In this document: one piece after another, positions 1 through 10,974 of the stretch
Layout of the letters: each line of letters opens with the position of its first letter
Position numbering within the stretch: the stretch's first letter is position 1
Position numbers and translations under genes: made by a program
The notes under the pieces: generated by a model
What the model was told of the DNA's origin: nothing
Seen by the model: the letters and a program-made list of their open reading frames with translations, nothing else
Databases searched by the model: none
Assembly (NCBI GenBank): GCA_015039365.1
Contig: WION01000311.1
Location: forward strand, 1-61,139
DNA: 61,139 bases
Direction: 5' to 3'
From: Amanita rubescens
Taxonomy: Eukaryota > Basidiomycota > Agaricomycetes > Agaricales > Amanitaceae

Positions 1-506
1 GGTATATGGGTATTAGACGCAGGCCCTGGAAGTAAAGAGAGGAAGACGGCCATGGGAGATGTTGTATCATGGGGCGAGGTTAGATTCCCAATCTGCGCGA
101 CCAGATGGGACAGCAGGATAGCATCCATCTTCTCGTGTTCAGATAGGCCCTGAAAGCTAGAGGATGCCGTGAAACGAGCATACTTTTTGCATATCTGTCG
201 ATGCACCGACGTCCAGTGGACACTCTGGCCTATCGATCGTTATTCCGAATGAGGTTATCATCGATGCTCTACCAATTTCTTACATTCTGCATTGCAGTAC
301 CAGTAAGAGGCGCAACCAGAACATCGCTTGAGTTGACCATTGACAGAGCCACCTCTGAAGCAGGCATCGCATCTGCGACCCTTCTCTGCGGGAAGCAGGA
401 TGCTCGCGAGGGCTACTTCCTGTAGAATACAAGTCCCTGGACGTATGTCAGATAAGGCAACGGCCTTGTTTCTGGCCACAGGATGAGCTTCGAGATGCCA
501 TAGCAT
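1..506 (-). CDS. SET and MYND domain protein (SMYD-like), 5' part only
   Basis: N-terminal part of a protein-lysine methyltransferase-like SMYD family member; the gene runs off the left edge. The first exon starts at the ATG at 504-506 and opens with the start of a SET domain (HPVARNKAVALSDIRPGT), then a MYND zinc finger whose Cys pairs are CDAC, CSGC and YCNAEC. The finger is interrupted by an intron at 283-230 (donor gtaaga, acceptor tag). Removing it restores the end of the finger as AEC-QSVHWTSVHRQICKKY, matching the usual C-x3-H..H-x3-C pattern. The rest of the SET domain lies outside the window. SMYD proteins methylate histone or other lysines, but many fungal members have unknown targets. 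Family assignment is firm; substrate is not known. Confidence 0.8.
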
Positions 507-988
507 ACTTGCCGAAAAGTTGAGGTTGGGGCGCGCGGGTGGTTGAATCTGAGTATCATCACGCCGGGAAGTTGCCGCTTTTTATATCCCTTCCAGAATC
601 TATACACCAAAGTCATCACTCGAGGAATTAGTGCAATATCATTATCAATGTGAAAATATTCCTCTATCTGGTTTAGTAAGGTCCACACAAATTGACAATT
701 CGGATGTCCTCAAGAGGCTGGTTTTGTTTCAAATCCGAGTGTTCAACGACACCCCTTACAACTTCCTGGTCCACACGTCCGCCTCCCTCTATACCCTTGC
801 GATCCTCCTACGTTAAATAATTAACGGCTGCCCAAGAACACCAGGAGGAGGAGACTGAACATGCTCGAGCAAATAAAGATCGCATATCGCCTACTGTTCA
901 ATTTGCAGCACATTATGTATTCCGCCCTACATATCAATAATGAAAGCAACAGATAGCAAGATTAATGGTATGTCAAACTTGACAAGCA
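507..988. other. Intergenic region between SMYD-like gene and RAD50 3' end
   Basis: Short unsupported open frames only, none with family resemblance. It must hold the promoter of the minus-strand SMYD-like gene and the 3' UTR of RAD50. I see no repeat or RNA gene here. Confidence 0.5.
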
Positions 989-3900
989 TCATCTAAATCT
1001 CTCTCTTGAAATTGCAGATTTCTGTCTAGCATCCCTAGAAATCCGCCTTGTGCGACGTAAGCCGATGCCCTGTCGTAGCAGTTATGGATGTAACACACCA
1101 ATAGTTTTCCATGACGTTTGCTTGGCCAAGTTTGCGAAGGAAATTCTCGTCATGAGTGATAATGATTAGCTGGAAATTGGAATGGTTTTTGCGCTCGTTT
1201 ATGATACTAGACGACTGTCAGTTGGATAAGGCAACAACTAAGGAATGATCACCAACTCAATAAGACTAGACGCGAGGGCGTCAATGTTATCAAGGTCGAG
1301 GGCGTTAGTTGGTTCGTCCAGTGCAAGTATTCCGCAATTCTGACTAAACGAATCGGAAAGTGCTAGCCGGATGATTATTGACGCGAGCATCTTCTGCCAG
1401 CAGAACACCGCCCACGCATGTCCATTTCCACTTGGTCTTTGACCATCACAACCTACCGCGCTTCGTCAGCTGACTGAAACCTATCCACAAGTTTTTCGTA
1501 CCCTATAGTTGTATGATCTCTTGGATGCTCCGCCCTCGATATCAGATCGTATTCTTATGCCATCGATGTCTGAATAACAGACACCCTTCAGAAGCCACCC
1601 TTCCCTTAGATGTGGCACGCACCAGTTCCTTGATATGTCTTGTTCCATAAGTGTTTCATGGTGTCGTTCACTTCTTCCATTTTCAGCGTGTGGTATTTCA
1701 TGATGGCACTGGTTCATATTGAAGCACATGAAGCAGGTTCTAGTAAGTACTCACTTGTCCAATGCTTTTGCATATTTCTCCAAGTCATTGTTGGCCATAT
1801 CTGACATCTAATCTGCGTAGTACCAGCATTTTCTTGTCACGTAGAGTAATTACCTTAACTCTGATCAATTGATCAGTGTACTTCTTATTGACGTCTTTGA
1901 ATTCTTTGAAATCCGACTCCAACGACCGGAGCTGGGACTTGAGAGACACCAGTTCACCATCAATTTTAGAGTACTGGCAAAATGGTCAATATAAGACAGC
2001 GCCTTTTTAAACGAAATAGATTGGTTTACCGCCGCTTTCAATTCATCTTCTGTTTTCTTGGCAACATCCCATTTACTATCAAAGTTGCGCTTCGCTTTTG
2101 CAGCTTCCTCCATATCATACGTAGCTATTTCTTCCCGTGTCCTCTGGATCTCTTTTTCAATTTTCCTGACACGGATATTCTCTCGTAAATTGGCAATCGT
2201 TGAACCACTGTCGCTGATTTCTTTATCAATCTTTGCCATGGTATTTCTGACTTCCTCGATGTTTTCGTTCCGTTCTTTTATTAAAGAATCCGTTTCTTCG
2301 ATCATTTCATTGCAGGATTCGAGCTCCCGCTCACGCCGTTCTTTGATATACCTAGAGCCAGATGACGAATGTCGGAAAAAGTTTTCAAATATACGTCACG
2401 CTCACCTTTCGACGTTCTTATTGACTTGGTTCAGTTTATCAACAACAATATTAAGCTCTTGAGTTATATTCTGTGCCTGCATAATTCTGGCATTTACTTC
2501 TCCTTCCGTACGCTTGAATTCCTGGTGCAGTGCATCTATCGGAGCCTGAGCTTCTGCGATATTAACCTCAACTTCCTGTTTGCGTGGGAAGTTAGCTACA
2601 CAAACGAAGTAATTGTCGGACCTTGATCTACCTTCAATCTTCCGGTGAACGTCGTCACGTCTTTCCTATAGGTAATTATCTGCTCTTCGAGTTTAGTCAT
2701 CTCCTGGAGCTTAGTAGCCATATCTCGTTCTTCCAGTTCTAGTTTGTGAAAAGCATTCTCCTGCGCACGCAAGGCGACCTGTTGACGATCGCGCTCCTGC
2801 ATCAAGCTTTGCCGTTCCCTATCACATATGCGTCTAAAGAATCTTCAGCTACATGAAAAACAGTCAGAGAGAAGAAATTACAGGTTTGAAGAGATTGTTT
2901 CGAGTTCTTCGTGAACTTCTTCTGTCGTCTTAGTTGATCCAGCAGAAGCAAGATCGATCTCCAAGGAAGTAATTTCCTGCTTTGCACGGTCTATGTCTCG
3001 TTGCAACCTCGAGACAGTCCCCGCCTGTTGTTTGATCGATTGAATGTCTCTCAAATCCTTCTTTATCTTTTCCAAACTCTCTTGTGCCTAGATGAAATTA
3101 GAGGTACGAAGGAGACTTAGTGCAGAAATTACCTCTTCGGCATCGCTGCTAAGCCGGGGAAGCGATCCTTCATGCTTCTTGATTTGTTCCTCCAAGTCTG
3201 GAATCTCCTTGATTCTCATCTGGTTTCTCAGCGCTTCCATTGGACGAAGGTTTTGCAACACTTTAAGCTCCTCTTGCCACCCAGCCAGATCATCAGCGGC
3301 TTCAGGCTCCACTTCGTCTTTAGCATCTCCTATAAGGCCGTTTACCTGGACGAAGTGCGTTTGTCAAAGCTCAGGTCAGATGAAGGTGGTGATTCACGTG
3401 TTTCTCAAAGGCAGCCATCTCGCCTGCCTTAAGCGGTCGATTACAGGCATTGCAAATGTGCTCATCTTTGCCTTTGCGGAGAATGGACTCATAGACTTGG
3501 CTGGTCTCTTTGGATTTTCCAAGTTGCCTGAATGAAAGTTAACACATAGATTTGTCTATGGTTCCTTGTCCGTACCCTTGATAATATTCTACCTGGTCCG
3601 TTGCAGTTTTAATACCATCAGCAATAGACTTATGTTGCTCTCTTTCGAGTCCTTTTTTAATAGTTTCGTCGGCCTCTGCTCGAAATTAAGTCCGCGATTA
3701 AGAATACCAAATAAACCAATGCTAACTGCTGATGTCCTCTCGTTTTGCCCGGACTTGGGACCTCAAGGTCGTCAGAGTCGCTTCGATCTTTTGAAGACTG
3801 CTTGCGGTCGTTACAGTGAGTTGCTCAGACTGGTTTTGTTCCTGCTCCTTGGCTCTGCGGATCCACGTTCAGCTCTACTTATGTTCTGCAACGGTAGGAG

Positions 3901-6024
3901 ATAGACTGACACCATGAGACTATCGATATCTCGTTCCATGTTGTCGGGTTCCAAAGACTTCCCTCCAGTTAGTTTTTGGTATTTGATATTCGCAGCACCA
4001 AGTCTGTGGTGCTGTTCAGGCGATTTGCGGAACCGAGAACAAAAACATACTCAACAAGTTTTGAATGTCTGTTGTTTTACTATTAATCTCGCGCTTTTTG
4101 AGGTCCAATTTGATCCCGGCGTCCGCGTGCATGGTAAGGGTACGCATCTCTGAGCTTAGTTGTTCCCTAGTATCCTCCAAGGTCCGTAATTTGTCCGTCT
4201 TCTCTTGAATGCGCTGATCGTAATTAGACGATGAAATGTCACTCTTGATTTTTTCTATTCTGTTCTTCTTTTCTTGGATGTCGGCTTGAAGACTACGTAG
4301 CTCGGCTTGCAAATTTTGCTGTTCCTCGAGACGGCGCTCCGCGTTTGCTATTGTGGATTGGCGTTCGGCCTTGGTTCAACGTTGAGCAAGCCAACGACAA
4401 TAAGAAGGGGAGGGAATACAATTTGGTCACGCAAGGTTCCTCTCTGCAGCTTACGAGCTTCGAGCTCGCTCCCTAGTTGCCTGAATTTGTCATTAAACTC
4501 GGCCGTCTTTGTTCTGAGGTCATTCTAGAAAAGTTAGGCAGTAATTCAAAGGCCACAGAGAATTCGATTACCTGAAGTCTCTCAAGCTCTGCACGCTGCT
4601 TCCTTTGGACATCTCCGAGTCGTGAAATAAACTCAACGACTTTGTCTCTTTCCAGTGGTGAATGACCAAAACCCTTGATATCATACTTTCCACTGATTTC
4701 GTGGATGAGTTGCTCCCGTTCCTCCATTCGCTTACTTTGTGCCTTAAAGAAGTAATTACGCAAAGACCACCGACGATAACATCCTTTCTTACGTTCGCTT
4801 CCGCCGTCAAGGCACCCTGACGTGCTAGCAACTCGTTGTGGCGCTCTCTAACGTTTGCGAGTTGATCTTCAAGATCTTGCTTGCGCGTATCTTCATGACG
4901 TTTCTTCTGCTTTTGAGAACTGATGTGATCATCAAAGTGTCGAAGACGCGTCTCCAATTCTTCGTCCGTTCCTGAAAAGCAAAATTCGTTGCTGGTCAAG
5001 CATCACACAAAGGGACAGACCTTCTATCTTCTGAAGGCTTAGTATCGCCTCGTCCCTGTCACCCCGGAGACGTTGCTCTTTATCTTCAAGATTTTCTACC
5101 TTGAGATATATTTCGCGAAATTTGCTAGAGTAATCATAGAACTTTCGATTCGTCTCTGCTAAGCTGTCGTGTTGGTCCTTCGCCTGTTCGTACTCAACCT
5201 CTTTAGCGGCAATCGTGGATTTGAGCTCTGATACACGATTCTTGAGCTTGTCTGCATGAGCCTTTTCTCTTGACAATCCTACAAGGCGTTCTTTCTCAGC
5301 GTTCAACTCTGACATGCGTTCTTTCCGCAAATTCTTTATGGAATCCAAGGCTTTCGTATATCTGCATTAAGATACTGGTCTGTCTAGTACCACATGAAAG
5401 AAAAGATAACAGCACACCTGGTAGCCTCGAAGATCTCGTCGAATTTCTTCTTGAGTACCGAAGGTTCAGAAAGGGGCCAATATGAATCTTCCTGGTGACA
5501 AAATATGACGTTCTCGAGGACAGCCTTTGACACTCCGAGCAGTTGTGGAATTTCCGAGTCCATCTCGGCACATTTTGTTGATATCACTGCTCGCTGAGCA
5601 CAATGAGCAACTGCTTGGATACTATGGTGTGACAGCCCACTTTTCCATTCTTCTCTTCGCCATCCGCCAGTCCAAGAATGCTCTCGAGTGTTTTCATTGT
5701 CAAGCCGGCAGTCTTCTTGACGGTAACACTGAGGTTCCTTACGACGAGCATGCGCGTACCATTGGCTGCGTAGAAACGAAGCTTGACTTGAGCTTTGACC
5801 TCTTTCTCGTTCGCCATCTTCGGATCGTGGACAAAAGCTCCTCCACGCGTACCAGGCGGTTGTTCACCCGTCGTGGCATACTTCAGACATTCGATAATTG
5901 TGGTCTTGCCACTGCCATTGTGACCCACAATAACGGTGACTGGGGAGAAGAATTCGATAATGGAGACCTGTTTATCGTCGAATGAGCGTATTCCACGAAT
6001 CGCAAGCTTGTTCAGGGAAGACAT
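989..6024 (-). CDS. RAD50: DNA double-strand-break repair ATPase RAD50
   Basis: Subunit of the MRN/MRX complex (with Mre11 and Nbs1/Xrs2) that tethers and processes DNA ends and activates the checkpoint kinase Tel1/ATM. The N-terminus at 6024 reads [15 protein letters not shown] and carries Walker [10 protein letters not shown] (about 5904-5930). Long coiled-coil exons follow. The zinc hook CNAC (Cys codons at 3452-3454 and 3443-3445) sits mid-gene, then the return coiled coil, the ABC signature (about 1385-1410), Walker B LALDEPT (about 1308-1330) and THDENFL. I place the last intron so that the protein ends [20 protein letters not shown] with stop 989-991, which matches the conserved RAD50 tail. 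Many short introns split the gene. Oddities: the signature motif needs one extra base to stay in frame, and the D-loop reads PTNALD rather than the usual PTTNLD. Identity is certain; whether it is intact is not. Confidence 0.93.
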
Positions 6025-6870
6025 TGAGTCACAATGTTCGCGACTCGGTTACTAATTAGATGAGAGGCGCGAGCCGTCACATGTAACATGTCACAGGTTC
6101 GGCGCGCCGCTGGAAATGAATCTAACTCTCTCTCTAACCTTGTTCGGCAATACTTCATTCTCCTTCATGACTTATCTGACATATTCTGATTTAGGATGAC
6201 CAAATTCCTTGCAGAATTTAAACGAGGAGCTTTGAGCGTCTATCTCATCATGCGAACTTCTCGACATCATCTGCGAAATACCTTTAAGTGCTTGACATAT
6301 TGCGCAAATGGCTGGCAGAAATGACGTTCCATCATACTATATGGAGGGCTGCATACGAGAGTTTCCTCCTCCTGCCGAAGGGGGGTCCCATTGGCAACTA
6401 AACGTCCCCTGAGCTCGAACGAGCCTTAGTAGTACAAGCGACGAAACTAAGTCTCATTTGGACCGCCACCCCAACAAGCCTCTACCTGTTGTGTCACGTT
6501 GTCTTCACGAGAGTTACCCCATGTTTTCGTTTGAAGTGGCGATGGTAGGTGACCGGCACCTGCTTACTGTCGAGGGCAAAAGACTTTGTCTATTCGATTT
6601 GGATGCAACACAACGTGATGGCTTGAGGTCCCCCTTGCTAGCGCGGGAAGCATACTCAGGCTGGGAGCGGAAGCTGATTTCAACATGCGGAATGCTATGC
6701 TACCAGACCAATGCACGTCATGACGTCATTCACGTTGCATTCACGAAGAGGAATGTCCATTTATTTCTTCAAATGACCCCACCGCTAAAATCATGGCAGC
6801 TATTGTGAAAATACAACTTCCGAATGACAGAGCAGAGTCCGAGCTTGTGGCCAAAGATACGTGATCTGTT
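5895..6870. repeat. Segmental duplication, copy A (RAD50 5' end plus ruined F-box gene)
   Basis: This block, read across the RAD50 start and the following intergenic DNA into F-box coding sequence, is repeated in the same order and orientation at about 9075-10055. Shared runs include the RAD50 5' coding region, the spacer around 6160-6240 and most of the F-box first exon. Here the RAD50 side is intact and the F-box side is broken. Boundaries are by eye and approximate. Confidence 0.85.
6190..6870 (+). pseudogene. F-box gene copy A, degenerate
   Basis: A decayed copy of the F-box gene at 9413-10889. Against that gene it lacks the ATG and the following residues, has several internal deletions in the F-box segment near 6240-6330, carries an extra in-frame triplet-size change near 6655, and lacks 10 bases near 6750, which shifts the frame. 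An open stretch of about 115 codons survives at 6458-6808 and encodes sequence like PNKPLP, RCLHESYP and LCLFDLDATQRDGL shared with the other copy. Similarity stops near 6870, so the second half of the gene is missing. Just past the deletion it keeps an intact GCA-GCT-ATT-GTG reading where the other copy has two extra bases. Confidence 0.85.
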
Positions 6871-7782
6871 GCGCATAGGCCCAATGGCTGTATCTTTATA
6901 CAAGTATCTCATAAATTGCGAAACACAAAGTCGTTGAATACCACCTCTTCACCACCACGGCCAATACACCGCCCACGACATCGCCCCATTCCCCTGCAAC
7001 CCCACCTCGCCCTCCAATTCGCCTACTGCACCACCCCCCTCTTTCACGACATCATCCCCCCAAGCTTCGTCGCCTTGGTCGAAGACTCTTACCCTCGGCA
7101 AAACGACCTCCCTGAGTGCAATCTCAGATAGCTGCGTTACTACTTAGCCTTCGTAGGGCGTTGTTGGTCTATTCTGGATTCGCAAGAGGGTTCAACTTCA
7201 TGCGAGCTTTACGCAGCAGGTGAATAGGAAGATTGGTAAATAGATGGGTGCGACAGGACCGAAGAGCAAACGGCAATACTTTTGAGGTGATAACAAAGGC
7301 GCAGTTATAGAAATGCGATGCGAGGTATCACTACGCCCCCGCTGAAATCAGCCATGACGAACTCGCGCTCGATTTATCGTCAACAGGATGTTGATTGTGA
7401 GAAGCTGGAGTGAAGAACCAGTCTGCTCATCGCACGATCATATCATAGAACACTTCCAACAGACCAGGTAATTATTCCATATAGTATCAACTCGTACAAT
7501 TAATGTAGTGACAGGCGGAAGTGAAAAGAAAGTCCAAAGACGGGCGAGCGCGACGAGTGATGAGAGACAGAGAATGCTGGCCACTGGGAACCGACACGAA
7601 GAAGACTTTGAAGGGGTCCAGACACGGGCCTGTGGACAAAGCGGGGCTGCGGCTTGCGGACTAGTGTGCGAGCGCATCGGGTCTAAGGGGTGACAAATGA
7701 CGACCCGAATGGCAGAGTGGGACGGGAGTACAGGGAGCACGGGAAAAGTGAGGAGTGGTATTTGCGCAGGGCGAGCTCTGAG
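6871..7782. other. Intergenic region with proline-coding, C-rich segment
   Basis: About 900 bases without a supportable gene. 6930-7090 is C-rich and encodes Pro/Arg/His-rich sequence in one plus frame; I regard it as low-complexity rather than a gene. 7440-7740 is open on the minus strand but resembles no family. The 3' UTR of the orphan gene ending at 7783 must lie here. Confidence 0.4.
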
Positions 7783-8649
7783 TCAAGCCTGGCCTGTGAG
7801 CTGCTTATATAGTCTTGTATAGACATCGTCGATTGTATTCAATTCTTCTTGATCCACGTCATCCAAACGGATGCCGAAGCAATTCCCAAGGGTTGCAAGA
7901 AATACCTTTGGTTCGTGCGCAGCAACTATAACATTGCTGCCTGCTGGTTGCTGGGCCTGGATAACGTTACGGATAACTGTTCGTATGATGCGCGAATGCC
8001 AGAAGCAATTCTTCCGTATTGCGTGATATTCCGGACTCGATCTCCACATGCGAATCGCCTCGAGCACAATGCCAACTTGCAACAGGTTCAAGTTAAATCC
8101 GTAGTTGGGCTGAGGGCCTGGCATGCGCCAGACAATTGGACTACGGAACGTCCCCTTGAGAGGTCCTGGTGCTGTGGGTTGGACCAGAGAACAGCCAACA
8201 CGGTCGATAGCAAGCTCCGCGAAAGAAAATGATTGTCGTGCGGGTGCCAGATAACTGCCTCTGTCGACAGTAACCAGAAAATCTGGTTCGGTTGGTAAAG
8301 TGTGATCCGCGGGTTGATGATGAACTCGAAAAATAAAACCTTCGTTTTGGATTATAAAACGCCGCTTGAATATGGCTATCTCTGTGATGTGGTATTCGGT
8401 AGGGTCGTAATAACGTCGGATAACGTTGCCATCAGGGTGGCGTGAAGCGCGATAATTGCAATCAATTGTGTCCCACAGGTGGTCCGGGGTTGGGCATCTA
8501 GATAATACGTCGAAGAATGTTTGGGCGGGAATATCGGCAGCCATGATTGAGAGACTAGGATGAAGGAGAAAGGTGTCAACCACCTCGACCGCCTCCTTTT
8601 TGGGGGCCGGCAGCCCTCCCCAAAGAGTAATTTCTACGTATGATGTCAT
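7783..8649 (-). CDS. Conserved-looking hypothetical protein, single exon
   Basis: An intronless open frame of 288 codons from the ATG at 8647-8649; the frame stays open upstream to 8811 but without an ATG. I do not recognise the family. Visible traits: a soluble protein with no clear membrane segment after this start, a segment YYDPTEYHITEIAIFKRRF followed by DFLVTVDRG, and a C-terminal part with FNLNLLQVGIVLEAIRMW and KNCFWHSRIIRTV, a Cys/Trp/His arrangement that recurs in agaricomycete orphan proteins (from memory, not checked). It lies exactly between the two copies of the RAD50/F-box block, so it arrived with, or was trapped by, that duplication. Confidence 0.6.
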   Translation of the reverse strand: MTSYVEITLWGGLPAPKKEAVEVVDTFLLHPSLSIMAADIPAQTFFDVLSRCPTPDHLWDTIDCNYRASRHPDGNVIRRYYDPTEYHITEIAIFKRRFIIQNEGFIFRVHHQPADHTLPTEPDFLVTVDRGSYLAPARQSFSFAELAIDRVGCSLVQPTAPGPLKGTFRSPIVWRMPGPQPNYGFNLNLLQVGIVLEAIRMWRSSPEYHAIRKNCFWHSRIIRTVIRNVIQAQQPAGSNVIVAAHEPKVFLATLGNCFGIRLDDVDQEELNTIDDVYTRLYKQLTGQA

Positions 8650-9074
8650 TTGCACTAGTAACACGATCAGCGCTGTTAATGATGACAAAAGTAACAGTCG
8701 TACAATGCTGCAGTTGAAAGCAGGTTTGGGTAAAGTTGCGCTAAACTGTCTGAGACACCTTGGTGGAAATAACCCTGCTCGGAGAATACCGCACGGTAGC
8801 TGGTCACACACATATTTAGTCAGTATTGTTCCAACGAACTCAGCGACGCGCGAAATATAGCGATGCCGCGATCGATTTCCTGATACCAGTCATGAATCTT
8901 TCGTCGGTTGTGGGGTAAGGGTTTCAAGTCAATCGAACAGAAGAGCAAGAGCCCTCAAGGCTCCAGTGTGGCATTCTTTCTTCATCCTGTATTGTCACCG
9001 TCAGGTAAGTTCACGATCCCAATAAGTCAACAGAATACTGACTAATGCAGGGATTCGCCTTTCTGTCCCTGTCA

Positions 9075-10055
9075 ACTGCTATCGTGACCACAATAACCGT
9101 GACTGGCCGGGGAGAAGCATTCGATAATGGGACCTGTTATCGTTGCAATGATTCGAGCTGTCACACGTTTCGTCACGCAAACCTTGTCCTGAAATAAATC
9201 TGCAGCACTGACTCTAACCCTGTTCTCACTGGCTGTCATCGGTCAGTGTACCTGCATTCTGTGTTCTATCCTGTACACTCGACCGGCAACACTCCATTCC
9301 CCTTCACGACTTACCTGACGTATTCCGATTTAGGATAACCAAATTCCTTGCAAAATTTAAATGATGAGCTTTGAGCGCTCTATCTCGTCATGCGAACTTC
9401 TTCTATCTGCCTATGCTAACTCTCCTCCCCTACGACATCATCTGCGAAATCCTCTCATACCTCTCAGTGCTTGACATATTGCGCACTCGAAGAGTCTGCA
9501 AATGGCTGGCAGAAATGACGTTCCATCACGCCGTATGGAGTGCTGCATACGAGGGTTCCCTCCTCTTGCTGAAGGGAGGTCCAATTGGGAACCAAGCGTC
9601 CTCTGAGCTCGAACGAGCCTTAGTACGTGCGACGAAACTAAGTCTCATTTGGACCGCCCACCCCAACAAGCCTCTACCTGTCATGTCACGTTGTCTTCAC
9701 GAGAGCTACCCCGTGTTTTCGTTTGAAGCGGCGATGGTAGGTGGCCGGTACCTGCTTACTGTCGAGAGCAAAAGACTTTGTCTATTCGATTTGGATGCAA
9801 CACAACGTGATGGCTTGAGGTCCCCCTTGTTAGCGAGGGAAGCATACTGGGAGCGGAAGCTGATTTCAACATGCGGAATGCTATGCTACCAGACCAATGC
9901 ACGTCATGACGTCGTTCACGTTGCATTCATGCAGAGGAATGTCATGTTCGTTCCATTTATTTCTTCAAACGATCCCACCGCTAAAATCATGGCAGTGCTA
10001 TTGTGAAAATACAACTTTCGGATGACAGGGCCGGTTCTGAGCTTGTGGCTGAGAT
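9075..10055. repeat. Segmental duplication, copy B (RAD50 scrap plus F-box gene)
   Basis: Second copy of the block at 5895-6870, same orientation. The left 80 bases match RAD50 5' coding sequence with several indels; 9280-9370 matches the RAD50/F-box spacer; the rest is the F-box first exon. Copy B carries extra spacer sequence near 9180-9290 not seen in copy A. Confidence 0.85.
9081..9160 (-). pseudogene. RAD50 5'-end fragment (duplicated scrap)
   Basis: Matches RAD50 coding sequence around 5915-5990, the region just after Walker A back toward the start codon, including the shared run gtgactgg..ggggagaa and attcgataatgg. Single-base indels break the frame and the start codon is not preserved. 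No further RAD50 sequence follows, so it cannot be functional. Confidence 0.8.
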
Positions 10056-10889
10056 ACCTGCCGGGTCTGTTATCAAAATGTGTCTTCGTAACGATTTCCT
10101 GTTCTTCGCTGAAGACTTCCTCTCCCCACACCATCCTACACAACTATATCATGTTCCAACTGGACGACTTTACAATTTGCCCATGCATGTAAGCCGCTAT
10201 CATCTCAGTTAATTTCGAATTTAATGGACATACTTCAGGAGCGTGTCCTTGTCCCTTCGGACCTCGAAGATCTACAAGTTCATATCACTGAGGACCACCT
10301 TCTATTGATGCATTCAGATCCTTTTAGCGACGCTTGTACTTGGACCGAAGTATACGAATTGCCCCACCTTCCCCATACCGGCGGAGAATGGCTAACACGT
10401 TCTCACGTGGGACAATTTCCCTTAGCCCTCGCGGTCGCTGAACCGCTCTGTAGTAACCTGACCGAAAGCCCTGAACCCAGCATCTTATTTTTAGCCTTGG
10501 CGCACGGGGATCACAGGGTGTCTCTTAGACCATCCTCAAGAGTGCATCTTTTAGAAGCTGTTCTAACGCCATCTGGAAAAATGCTATTTAACAGCGTCGC
10601 ATCAACGGCTGTCGACATTGATAGTAACAACCTCCGGCAGACGAAACTATTTTCGTCTTCGAGATCGGGAGCTTGCCTTGCCGTGTCGTGCACGTTGGCC
10701 AGCTCAACCTATCAAACTTATCACGTCCAATACGGCAAGCGCGGTAATAAGATTGATGTAGCGACATTGCATCCGCCGGAAGCCGACAAAGCTAACAGAC
10801 ACATAATTGGCTTCGATGGCTTCCGTGGTCGGTTATGCTGGGTAAGAGGATGGTGTCCTAGCAGAGTACACATCATAGACTACGTCTGA
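9413..10889 (+). CDS. F-box protein with C-terminal unknown domain
   Basis: Likely substrate adaptor of an SCF ubiquitin ligase. The ATG at 9413 opens directly on an F-box: LLPYDIICEILSYLSVLDIL then RTRRVCKWLAEM. The remainder (IWTAHPNKPLPVMSRCL, LLTVESKRLCLFDLDA) is typical of large agaricomycete F-box families whose C-terminal half reads as a beta-propeller-like region, though no clear WD repeats are visible. An intron at about 10190-10238 (donor gtaagc, acceptor cttcag) joins NLPMH to ERVLVPSDLE. Near 9994 the frame is broken by two bases that copy A lacks (gcag-tg-ctatt here, gcagctatt there); no intron of suitable length explains it. The gene is therefore either a recent pseudogene or carries a sequence error. 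Stop at 10887-10889. Confidence 0.75.
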
Positions 10890-10974
10890 ATTCGTTACAA
10901 TATTTAAAATTAGAATCCAAATGTCACACATGTCACACCATACTTTTCCAGTTCACTCCTAGCTTTTATACTCG

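Noticed and set aside
6916..7131. Open frame encoding Pro/Arg/His-rich peptide
   Set aside because: C-rich low-complexity DNA gives open frames by composition; no family likeness, and it adjoins a decayed duplication.
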